A DNA stretch of 64,000 nucleotides. Origin: Coix lacryma-jobi var. lacryma-jobi. Its lineage: Eukaryota > Streptophyta > Magnoliopsida > Poales > Poaceae. Within the stretch, counting starts at the first letter, position 1. Each line of letters begins with the position of its first letter. Made by a program: the position numbers and the translations under genes. Under the pieces are notes generated by a model. That model had not been told where the DNA came from. It ran no database searches and saw nothing but the letters and a program-made list of their open reading frames with translations. The stretch covers positions 109,510,660 to 109,574,659 of the forward strand of contig CM019824.1 in the NCBI GenBank assembly GCA_009763385.1. The letters are read 5' to 3'. Shown one piece after another: positions 10,501 to 21,130 of this stretch.

Positions 10501-11819
10501 TGTTGGTATAAATTAACGCACACTCTACTTTATCCGCAAGCGCACAGATAAAATCTACCGATGTAACACTTCACCAGAGTAACCCAGTTTTAATATCGAA
10601 CCCAAAGGAACGAATAGTGTTAAGCCTTAAAGTCTAACCCCTGAGTAGCTAACAAGGACGGAGAATCTAGAAGTATAGAGGGGATCATTAAGGCGGTCTA
10701 ATTCCAATTTAAGAGTGATATGTTTATATTATTCTTAGTGGGGAAGTTGCCATAAAAGGTCACAAACAGAGTATGAGTCTTTTATGCAAATGTATAATCC
10801 TACCGAGCCTACACACGGGTAAGTGGACTATAGAAGAATCAACAAGGCTATAAGAGTCACCCTTGCGAACAACCACTACTACCGACGTTATAGGAGGCAT
10901 ATATGAGCTATCAAGTCTAAGCACCACGCTTACACTATCCAACTACTCTAACTCTAGAATGACTATAATTAAAGTACTCAAAAGAGAGTAATAAATCTTT
11001 AAGAATAATAAGAACAATAGCTCAAACTTAAATATAGACATTGATTACCGAAACAGTCGCTGAAGTTGATGATGAACTTGAATCCGCAGGTACAAGATGA
11101 AGAAGTGGATCCGACAGGCCGGAGCTCCTTCTTGATCTCTTCCTCTCTCTCTCTCTCTTCTAGTTCTAGTATAAGACTAGGTTCAAAACCTAACTAGAGG
11201 GGTAACTAGTCTTCTACTTGAAAGCTGGCTCTTGATTACAACTAGATGAACTAGATCTAATTCTAGATGAACTAGAAGAGATTCATCTAGAGGGACCTCT
11301 ACTTCTAATTGAAACCCTAGTTTCTGATGTGGAGATGAATAATGAAGATGGAGATGCCTGGAGAGGGGGGTCTGGGCCTGCTTATATAGCCTTGAGGGAT
11401 CAACCGCAGCCGTTGGATCAAACCGACTTCAGGGACGGTGGAGATGAGTCCTAGGGTTCGGTGGAGGAAGCTTGTAGAAGACTGAAACGAGCGGGCCCGG
11501 GGGGAGACCGGTCGGTCTCATGGTGGGACCGGTCGGTCCCACCTGGCAGGGTCCCGCGTTGCCCGACCTCCTCGTGTCTTCTGGTGTCCTCTGGAGTCTT
11601 CTAGAATATTCCTGACGTGCCGGTTGCGTTATCTTGCGTCGATTTCCTTCTAGGGGAAATAATCAGTGCTGGTTTCCTGGTTTAGTCCCTGCAGAATCAC
11701 AATTCACCAAAACACGTGGAATATTGTCAATTAAAACCCTAAACCTTTGTTGGTGATTGAATTCATGCCCTTTTCATATTTATTTATCCTTTAATTTTGA
11801 TAGATAACCAGTGTCAACA
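10501..11819 (-). repeat. 3' LTR of the non-autonomous Athila-type element
   Basis: TGTTGGTATA start, GTGTCAACA end. A minus-strand TATA box (GCTATATAAG) is at 11381-11390; a palindrome (GTGGGACCGGTCGGTCCCAC) lies upstream at 11523-11542; a (CT)n tract near 11145-11158 is in the leader. The purine tract AAGCTTGGGGGAATT on the minus strand (plus 11820-11834) marks the adjacent PPT. Confidence 0.92.
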
Positions 11820-14800
11820 ATTCCCCCAAGCTTACCTTTTGCTACTCCCTTAGCAAAACCAAAACTTAACAATGGATCAGGAGTTGCTACAATATTTTCA
11901 CTTTCAACAAGTACACCTGTTGTTAAACAAAAATGCTCCGAAACATGTTATTCTTCATGGGGCTTATTACTTTTACCTTAGATCTCGAGTAATTGAAAGA
12001 TTGAACGATCAAATCAAGCACTATGTCTCTAGTTCTTTCACTTCACCTTTATTCCGGAGTTTTAATTAATTTTCAAAAGCTTTAATACATATGTTGTCAA
12101 ATTAAGCAATGGATCCAAAGAGAAAATCAACCAACCATTGAATAAAGAAGTGCATGTGTATGAAAAAATGGAGTCGGATGCTCTTTTGAATATACTCACT
12201 CTCTTCTGTTTATCAGAGACATATGGCTATTAGGCTAATTCTATTGTCGGGCACGTGCCCATTTTTTTCCTGTTATTTTTTTTCGAGGTTCCGGACACTT
12301 GTCCCTTTTTATTTCCTCGGGATCTATCTTTTTGAGGTTTCGGACACTTGTCCCTTTTTATTTCCTCGGATCTTTCCTTCTCTTTTTTTTTTCTTTTTTT
12401 CTTTTTTTTCTCTTTTTTTTAATAGCCACATGCTTCCAACAAACTTATAAGAGGGTAGCAACAGATAATTATGAGCATTTATGCGGAAGATGGATGAAAT
12501 GTGTAAGTGATCTCAATTCAATGGCAAGATAACATCTCATAGGGTCACAAATATTAATTTAACTCAATGCAATTATTAGTCATATTCATATTTAGAAATC
12601 TCCGGAACTTTAGTGTTGTTTAGAACAAGATAATAGCAGCTCAGATCATCACATGTCATATCCCAATTACCTAGACCTTAGATTAAGTATTTTCCAACCA
12701 TGCATTTAATTTTATTTTAAGGCATCATTATTATGAGGAGAACTCATGCTTTGAAGGCTAGGTACTTGAAAAAAATTAGATAGAGCAACTATTCATCATT
12801 TCCATGCAAAAGATTAGAGAGAGGGTTCTTCTTTAGTCATCAACTTCTTAAAACAAACTAGACACACTATTTTATTTATTTAATCTAACACACATTAATA
12901 TAAAAGCCAATAATAATAGTAGTTGTAATAATAATAAAGACATACCTTAATCGCGAAGATAACGGGGGTGCGTCTCCCCCAAGTTGTTTCCCTTAATAGT
13001 GTTGAGCCTTCATGTGCTCATATATTTTTGTCTCTATTTAATTAATGGTGAGCCTTCATGTGCCCACATATTTTTTGTTTTTTTCTTTTTAAGGGTGAGC
13101 CTTCATGTGCTCACATATTTTTGGTGTTTTGAATTTATTTATAGAATGAAAAACTTAAGAGGATAAAGATACTTACGGGGATACATGGGGGTGCCTTCCC
13201 CCAAGCTGAATGTTGACGTAGTCGTTCGATCTTGCAATGTAGCAGACTGGCAGTGGATATGTCATTCCTCTTTCAGAGCTTTGATTGATGTTGATGTTTG
13301 TTGAGACAGTGCTCCAACAGTAGATGGAGCATTCACTTGCTCGTCAGCTTTTCTTGGCCTTTCAAATCCTGTGAGGTGCAGACTTTTTCATACTTTCTTG
13401 GTCTGAGTCTTCACTTCCTATGGTTCACTGTCTTGAGGTTTTTCTTCTTTCTTTTTCTGGGACAGTGTCGATAGCTTCTTCTTCGTGATTGACCTCTCTA
13501 TTCTTGATAGCTTATATTCTTTGGCATTGAGAGCAGCATCTTTCACATCTGTTCTTCTTGAGTGCTTCATTGGGCATGTAGTTGAAGAAGTTGCATCGTG
13601 CCTTTTCTCTAGGAAAGTGAAAATGGATTTCCTCTTGTAGATGATTGTACTTGTAGCATAGAGGAATGGTCTTCCTAGGATGAGGTGGACATCATCGTCT
13701 TCTCATGTCGAGGATAAAGAAGTCTATGGGGACTTCATGACTTCTAATTCTAACTACGACGTCTTCCATCATTCCTTCTTGTTTATGCCTCTTGATATGG
13801 TGTCACTCATGTTCTTCGTTCGTCCAGCAGTTTGAAGTGAAGCGTTAATTATGGAAGCTGGCAGCATCTTGCTCAGTGTGCATGTTCTTGTCGATCTAGG
13901 ACCTTCACTCTGTAGAATTTGAGAGTGATAAACTTCTCCTTGTTTGCTCAAGAGTGTGTCCTGCTCATAAAGACAAGGTAGAGATCAAGTGCATGGGCTC
14001 TGTTGGTGGAAAAACACCAACAGAACCAAAAGTTTTGTTTATTCCCCTCTAACCTTAGGCACATTGCACAAGACAAACTTGTTGTTTATGTATTCTATTC
14101 AATCTTAACATGAGTGATAGGATCAGAGGATGAAAGTAGCATCTTAAAATATTTAACAGATCAGATTACTTAACCTAAGGAAGGATAATCTATGCATAAA
14201 GTGTCGATCTTTTCATAATTGAGATATATCATCTTCCAAAGGTTAGATGCACAACATTTTAGCTCATTTCGTTAAGATAGTGAGATTCAAGAGAGTAAAG
14301 CTATGAACAAGGATCAAAGGACTGAATATGTTGAGTTGATTATGTTGGATCAAGTGAGGTGCAACTTAAACATGTTTAGTTCGTTATTTATGTTCATACT
14401 AGTATCAAGAAGAAGCTCTTAAAGTGATGGTTACTTACCTTGAAACGTTACTTTGTCATTGAAGAGTGATGTGTCGAACCACCTTGTGGAAGCTCCTCTT
14501 GCCTAGCTGGTTGTTGTTTATGAATGGCTTGTCTTCTCTTGTTTGTCTCATAGTGTGATTGAGAGGAGGAAGATCACAGCGGAATCATCTTTAGAGGTAT
14601 TGACCTTCCTTCTCTTGTGTCGACTTATCAGTGAAGGCGCATTGTTCCTCGAGTATGCTAACTAGGATCCTCTCTTCTTCTTGTATTAATTCTGTACTAT
14701 GAGAATGTAGGGACAGTTCCGCATTCTTCTCTTGTCAACCTTTCTTGTTTTCCCATTTATTATTGGGTTGACAAGAGACTTGAAATTAGAGCTGCTACTC

Positions 14801-16802
14801 GAGTGCCTCTATGATAGTCTTTGTCTTTTAATGTCACAACTGAGACTTGTTCTCTCAATAGTGTCTAGATGATGGAGATCTTATCAGCTGTTCTTCTTGA
14901 TTTGCTAGCTCAGGTACTATCTCTCCATCTTCTAACTCTTGTGGTGCAGTGGCTTCATCCTTCATGATGCCCTCCTCAATTCTCGGCAGTTGGTTCTCCC
15001 TTCGACGTCTTCTCTTGGTTCTCTTTGGCTGCTCATAAGTGATGTAGTTGTTGAAGAATTAGCAAAAGATCCAAAAGTTGACTTCTCCAGGTCCGGCAAA
15101 GATGATAACATTGATGGTGTTCAAGAATGATCTTCCAAGAATGAGTGATGGATCAAACTTCTCTTCTTGACTGGGGCAGCATCTAGTGGTTTGTAGTGAT
15201 CAAAGTGGTGGGTAGAAGATCAATATGTTTGAAGTTGGGTTTCTCCTTCCCCCCTTTGATTGTGAAACATATCTAGACAACGGAATTCTCTCCCAGGCTG
15301 GCTTGTAGATCGACTCCCAACAACATGTTCATGTGTTTGACTTGTAGATCTTTCTATTGTTGTAGTGGTACCAACTTGTCTCCCAAGCTAGCTCTTGATT
15401 AAAAAGAAGATAACTCCCCACTTCTTGTCTTGATGTCTTGGACAATGATGGTTGCAGGCATAGGTTGTCTCATACGAGGTAAGTTGCATCCTATTTGTCA
15501 TCAGCGCCCAAGCAAGACTCAAAGCTCGGCTAGCACCATTTGTGAGCTGAGAGTAGGTTTGTGTGTTTATGGCTTGAGTTTTGGATCTTCAATGTTCAGA
15601 CCAAACCATAGATGAACAAAATCTCTCTCTTGCATAATGTTAGTGGATATATACCCGAAGGATTGCAAGAATTTGAAGCATGGGTTGTTATCCATAACTT
15701 ATCTATTTTGCATCTATGCTAATAAAAAGATGTTTTTAGGATTACTTTAGCATAGACTAATATTTCATGTGTTGGCTGCACTTTAACATGATTCAAGGAA
15801 AAAGATAACTTGCAGTAGAAGACAAAATAAATAAACTTTGATACTCACAGTTCTTTCATCCATGATGAATGAGCTGAGTCTTCATTGTGCAAAGTTGTTG
15901 AAGTTCATTGTACGCCTTGCTTCAACTTCAGTGTGAGTTCATCTCCAGACTTTCCCAAATTAATAATGAAAGTTTTCCTGTAGGGGTTAGTCCAACAAAA
16001 TATCCAATATCTACTATAGCATACTATCAGTTCAGAAATCAACCTAGACACCACGTCTAATTCGATCTAGGAAGGCATTTTAACCTAAGCACCATACTTA
16101 ATTTAAAAGCATTTAGAGGTAAAATCAGCACACCTTTTAGCTCAAGAATCAAACCAGACACCATGTCTTACTTTAATTCATGAAAACAGTCAAACTAAGC
16201 TCCATGCCTAATTTAAAAGGTGTATGATAATACTTCAAAACCAAAGAATATACTATAACAAATAAAGATAACATGAAAGCATTGTAGAGATTTATTCAGA
16301 TGGTGATGAAAGAGTATGATTAGTATATGAGCATATCCTAAAGGTAGGGACAACATAGCAACATGGCAAGAAATATTCTTAGAAAATCTATTCCCCAAGC
16401 TTGGATTTTGCACAAATCAAGATTGGATGAATGTAATTCAAGGTTGCATGATGATTGGTGGGACATACCTTGTGTTTGTTGTTCCTTCGTTCTTTTCTGC
16501 CCCAGACCTGGAAAGGTTAGTGACAAGAATACCCGAAGGAATATTTTCATAATTATATTTCTATGCTCATTACAAGGACAGTGCAGCAGAAAGGTATGCA
16601 TAGCTTATAACGAGGTATTATGATGGGGTATAAGGATTCTACTGGTTATACCTTGCTCATGGGGTAGTGATAGATAAGAGTGGAATTCAAAAACAACATT
16701 CATAAGAATGAACACAAAAATAATGAAAAGATTGGGACAAAAAAGAAAAGAATAAAAGTATGATTACATGGTTAAACTAAGACTTAAGATGATCTACCGT
16801 TC
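11820..16802 (-). other. Non-coding interior with two protease relics
   Basis: About 5 kb without a credible gene. 12282-12370 holds a short tandem duplication (TTCGGACACTTGTCCCTTTT type) followed by a T-rich tract to 12420. 13003-13125 has three copies of a GAGCCTTCATGTGCYCA unit spaced about 50 bp. Two stretches translate on the minus strand to LILGRPFL-like (near 13670) and FLEDHS/LILGRSF-like (near 15125) motifs, both resembling the protease at 4170-4508. I infer a deleted Athila gag-pol; nothing else is recognised. Confidence 0.65.
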
Positions 16803-16819
16803 CCCGGCAACGGCGCCAG
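16803..16819 (-). other. Primer-binding site (tRNA-Asp type)
   Basis: The minus strand reads TGGCGCCGTTGCCGGGG, the exact Athila-type primer site, eight bases from the LTR. It fixes the element's orientation. Confidence 0.92.
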
Positions 16820-16827
16820 AAATGCTT

Positions 16828-18147
16828 GTTGGTATAAATTAACGCACACTCTACTTTATCCGCAAGCGCACAGATAAAATCTACCGATGTAGCACTTCAC
16901 CGGAGTAACTCAGTTTTAATATCGAACCCAAAGGAACGGATAGTGTTAAGCCTTAAAGTCTAACCCCTGAGTAGCTAACAAGGACGGAGAATCTAGAAGT
17001 ATAGAGGGGATCATTAAGGCGGTCTAATTCCAATTTAAGAGTGATATGTTTAAATTATTCTTAGTGGGGAAGTTGCCATAAAAGGTCACAAATAGAGTAT
17101 GAGTCTTTTATGCAAATGTATAATCCTACTGAGCCTACACACGAGTAAGTGGACTACAGAAGAATCAACAAGGCTATAAGAGTCACCCTTGCGAACAACC
17201 ACTACTACCGGCGTTATAGGAGGCATATATGAGCTATCAAGTCTAAGCATCACGCTTACACTATCCAACTACTCTAACTCTAGAATGACTAGAATTAAAG
17301 TACTCAAAAGAGAGTCATAAATCTTTAAGAATAATAAGAACAATAGCTCAAACTTAAATATAGACGTTGATTACCGAAACAATCGCTGAAGTTGATGATG
17401 AACTTGAATCCGCAGGTACAAGATGAAGAAGTGGATCCGACAGGCCGGAGCTCCTTCTTGATCTCTTCCTCTCTCTCTCTCTCTCTTCTAGTTCTAGTAT
17501 AAGACTAGGTTCTAAACCTAACTAGAGGGGTAACTAGTCTTCTACTTGAAAGCTGGCTCTTGATTACAACTAGATGAACTAGATCTAATTCTAGATGAAC
17601 TAGAAGAGATTCATCTAGAGGGACCTCTACTTCTAATTGAAACCCTAGTTTCTGATGTGGAGATGAATAATGAAGATGGAGATGCCTGGAGAGGGGGGGC
17701 TGGGGCTGCTTATATAGCCCTGAGGGATCAACCGCAGCCGTTGGATCAAACCGACTTCAGGGACGGTGGAGATGAGTCCTAGGGTTCGGTGGAGGAAGCT
17801 TGCAGAAGACGGAAATGAGCGGGCCCGGGGGGAGACCGGTCGGTCTCATGGTGGGACCGGTCGGTCCCACCTGGCAGGGTCCCACGGTGCCCGACCTCCT
17901 GGTGTCTTCTGGTGTCCTCTAGAGTCTTCTAGAATATTCCTGACGTGCCGGTCGCGTTATCTTGCGTCGATTTCCTTCTAGGGGAAGCAATCAGTGCTAG
18001 TTTCCTGGTTTAGTCCCTGCAGAATCACAATTCACCAAAACTCGTGGAATATTGTCAATTAAAACCCTAAACCTTTGTTGGTGATTGAATTCATGTCCTA
18101 TTCATATTTATTTATCCTTTAATTTTGATAGATAACCAGTGTCAACA
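16828..18147 (-). repeat. 5' LTR of the non-autonomous Athila-type element
   Basis: It matches 10501-11819 almost base for base, including the TATA box (about 17708-17719), the palindrome cluster (17835-17870) and the (CT)n tract (17470-17488, slightly longer here). It ends GTGTCAACA at 18147. Confidence 0.92.
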
Positions 18148-19061
18148 ATAACTATCCCATGTAACAACATATGAACCACCCTTCTTCTTTTTCTTGAATA
18201 CAATTTTCTCCTTCTTGTCTTTCTTCTCATTCTTGCCTTTCTTTTTATCTTCTTCATTATCACTAGCATAAGGGCAATCCGCAACAACATGATCCGAACT
18301 CTTGCATTTGTAACATAACCTCATAAAGTTCTTGTTCTTGAAGTTGTCTCTTCTCTTTCTTGCACTATAGCCCTTCTTGTTCATCATTTTGCCAAACTTG
18401 CGAACAAAAAGAGCTAGATTCTCATCATCACTATCCATGGTAGAGCCTTCACCTTCACTTGATTCTTCTTTCTTTGCCTTGCCCTTGTCCTTGTTCTTGG
18501 AGGAAGAAGCTTCAGTCTTGAAAGCCACACTTTTCTTCTTTTTGTCTTCATCCTTCTTCTTTTCATTCTCATCATCACTATCCTTGTTGTACTCCTCCTC
18601 GGTCATGACATCTCCAAGTACCTCATTTGGAGAGAGGCCCTTTAAGCCTCCTCTAAACATGATAGTTCTCAACATCTTGAATTTCTTGGGCAAGCACATC
18701 AAAAATTTGTGGGAGAAATCTTCATCTTTTGTCTTCTCACCCAAAGCCTTGAGATCATTAATAATCATTTGCAACCGGTAGAACATCTCCAGAATGCTCT
18801 CATCATCCTTCATCTCGAAATTAGAGAGTTGATGCTTGAGCATATAAAGCTTTGCCGTCTTCACGGTTGTAGTACCCTCATATGTTTCTTTCAATCTTGT
18901 CCACACTTCACTTGCTCTCTCAAGATCTTTTATTTGTTCAAAAACTTTTGATCCATACCATTGTACAAAGTGTTGAAAGCCATAGTATTGCATTGCAAGT
19001 TCTCTTGCTCTCTTGGTGTGGTTGAGGCGGCATCAAGCACAACAAAATCATTTTCGGTGAC
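18148..19061 (-). pseudogene. gag: E4 Copia gag, main part
   Basis: The minus-strand frame has no stop from 18993 to 18148. It shows the UBN2-type Copia gag domain (AFNTLYNGMDQK just upstream, WTRLKETYEGTTTVKTAKLYMLKHQLSNFEMKDDESI, MIINDLKALGE) and a CX2CX4HX4C zinc knuckle (CYKCKSSDHVVADC) near residue 228, then a Lys-rich tail. It would package RNA in the virus-like particle. Both ends are cut by insertions: the GTGAC junction with E1 at 19061, and the E3-type element at 18148. Confidence 0.88.
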
Positions 19062-19940
19062 TGAAGGACCGAAAATGCTACCAAAGGCGACCAGAGGGGG
19101 GTGAATGAGAGCTTCAAATTTCTTTTCAGAAACTTATAGCGTCTGTCCCAAGAATCACCCCAAGAGCAGAGTCGATGCAGGTGATGTCCACGACCCAAGA
19201 GATTGGGTGGATGTTCCCAAGGAACACAGCGGGACACCACAAAAACTTCCTCGACAAAGTCCACGCAAATCAACTAGTGACAGGATCAACTAGATTCAGA
19301 CTATTTTGCAAAGCGTGAGGCCCGATTTCTGTAGAGCACATAGTCGGGAATCCAACACAACAAGCGGATCTCAAATCGGACAACGAACGAACGAACAGCG
19401 GAAGAAAATGTGCGAGACTGCACTGACCGGACTCTGATGAGCGTCCGGTCAGCTCAGGAGCATTCTGGATGCTCTCTGAGTTGGATCGGACTCACTGTGT
19501 ACATGCGTCTGGTCAAAACCAAAACCAGAGTCCGATCACAAGCCGAGCGTCTGGTCAACACAGACAGGCAATGAACAGTGCCCTCTATGCCTCCGGTCAC
19601 TAGCAAGTCGAGCGTATGGTCAAGTTGCGATCAAAACGCTGTGAACATGTTCAACGACCGGACTCACAACCTAGCGTCCGGTCAGCCCGACTCGTGCGTC
19701 CGGTCACCCTGACACCGTGATGTTCATCCACCGATTCAACTCGATCTCACCCAAAACGAAACCTCTAGGGTTCAAACTTGGTGAGAAGAGTCACAAGGAT
19801 AATAGTGAGCTACTCCTAGGAGATCATGGCTCGAACCTATCTCCAAATTGATGAATCAAAGAAGTTCGGGGGAAGGGAGAAGAGAAAACGATCCCATGAA
19901 GAAATTGCCCGATCTGATGACTCGAGAAGTTAGAGAGCAA
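19062..19940 (-). repeat. Truncated 3' LTR of E1
   Basis: It matches the first ~810 bp (plus direction) of the 5' LTR (52582-53391), starting TGAAGGACCG, then changes abruptly at GAGAGCAA (19933-19940) into 3' internal sequence. The rest of this LTR (~1.1 kb), the PPT and about 180 bp of interior are missing. AGCAA is shared at the junction. Indels between the LTR copies (e.g. around 19270 and 19450) show age. Confidence 0.88.
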
Positions 19941-20119
19941 AGCCAAACAAAGCTAAGCTAGCCCTCAAGAACAGGCAGAACAGGCTCAACACCGCTAGCG
20001 AGAAGGTCGGAGCAAGAAGGACAAAGACAAGCTAGTCCATCTAGAAAGAGGCAAAGGATCAACACAACTAGCAGAACCGCTCCAAACCAATTGAAAAACT
20101 GCTTCGATCCAATTGACCA
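19941..20119 (-). other. E1 3' non-coding interior, left piece
   Basis: It matches 57015-57370 of E2, including the unit GCTAGCCCTCAAGAA and CAGGCTCAACACCGCTAGCGAGAA. It ends with GACCA, the target copy of the Tat insertion. No gene. Confidence 0.8.
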
Positions 20120-20752
20120 TGTTGGGAGCACACTTGCCCTACCTCCGCACACGTGCAGGGGAGTGACGAAGGTGGCCAATCATCAGAACCAAGAGCGAAG
20201 GTACAAGGGAAACTGGAACAGTGATGCTCTAGCTCTATTCCGAAAAACTCGTGGCTTTACACTGTTCACCCCCTGGTATTTATAGGGAATACCAAGGGGC
20301 ACTGACCAAATTACAAAAGGGGACAAGAAAGATTCCTCTGCGCTATACAATGGAGGGGCAGAATCATACAAACACAGACGGTTTAGAAACCCTAGCCAGC
20401 CTCCCATATGTCTGCCGCCACCTGGCTTGCGCGCACCTTCGCAGGGATGCGAAGGTTAACTTCTCAGCATCGTCAGTCGCGGGGCACGCGCTCGCTTGCC
20501 ACCCGTTGAGCTTGACCCTCCTTGCGAAGGTGCGCGGCACGCGCGAGGGTTGTTCCCTGTTCTTCCCACGCTTCTTTCCTGCAAGAACCGTAAGATAACC
20601 CGAAGGCCGAATCAGCACTCGAGGGTTGGGAAATAAGACCCGAGGGGCTTATCAGGCGATGAGGGTTTCCTCGATAGGACGCAGGGCACTGTGAGGGTTG
20701 CCTCCTGACCCAGCCTGCGCGATGTCACTGCCGAGGGTTCTTTCCCCGAACA
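20120..20752 (-). repeat. 3' LTR of the Tat element
   Basis: TGTTGGGAGC start, CCCCGAACA end. A minus-strand TATA box (CTATAAATACC) is at ~20275-20286. Compared with the other LTR it has ~35 bp extra near 20455-20495; otherwise few differences. Confidence 0.94.
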
Positions 20753-20972
20753 GTAGCCCCTCGATGGCTTGGATCTAAAAACGATCGATCTTTAGGCCCA
20801 AGCAGCGCCTTTGTTTGGAAATGAACGGTGTCCCTCGGCAGCGACGCCCGCGGCTGCTTGTGAGCCGGCCCGTTTGTTTTTTGCTTGCGGTGTTTGAGGT
20901 CCATTTCATTTCTTGTGCCGTGTTTTTTGGGATCCGTGCCGATTTTGTCGGGTTGGATGGTTCGTGCCTTGG

Positions 20973-20984
20973 CCTATAAATAGG
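20973..20984 (+). promoter_or_regulatory. TATA box of the antisense gene
   Basis: CCTATAAATAGG on the plus strand is a textbook plant TATA box, 220 bases inside the 3' LTR and ~150 bases before the ATG at 21131. It points opposite to the retrotransposon's own transcription. Confidence 0.75.
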
Positions 20985-21130
20985 TGGGGTTGGTGGGCGC
21001 TTTGAGCTCGTGCCCTCCTTTTGCTATAGCCAACCTGCTGCTGCAATTTGCTTGTAGCGAGGGTTTTTTTAGTTTGTTTGCGAAGGTTGAGATAGGTGCT
21101 TGTTGTTCGAAGTTAGAGTCAGCTAAAGAG

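Larger units (their letters stand above)
10501..18147 (-). mobile_element. Non-autonomous Athila-derived LTR element, complete (7.65 kb)
   Basis: Two LTRs (10501-11819 and 16828-18147) are near-identical; I count about 33 substitutions by eye in ~1320 bp, or 2.5%. The primer site abuts the right LTR and the polypurine tract abuts the left LTR, so the element points left. Flanks are ATCAC (10496-10500) and ATAAC (18148-18152): a 5-bp duplication with one later change. No gag, RT or integrase frame exists, only short protease-like relics, so it must have depended on another element's proteins. Confidence 0.9.

Noticed and set aside
14939..15615. Short frames inside the non-autonomous element
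   Set aside because: Under 65 codons, no start context or recognisable domain; only the LGRPFL-like relics nearby are worth reporting.
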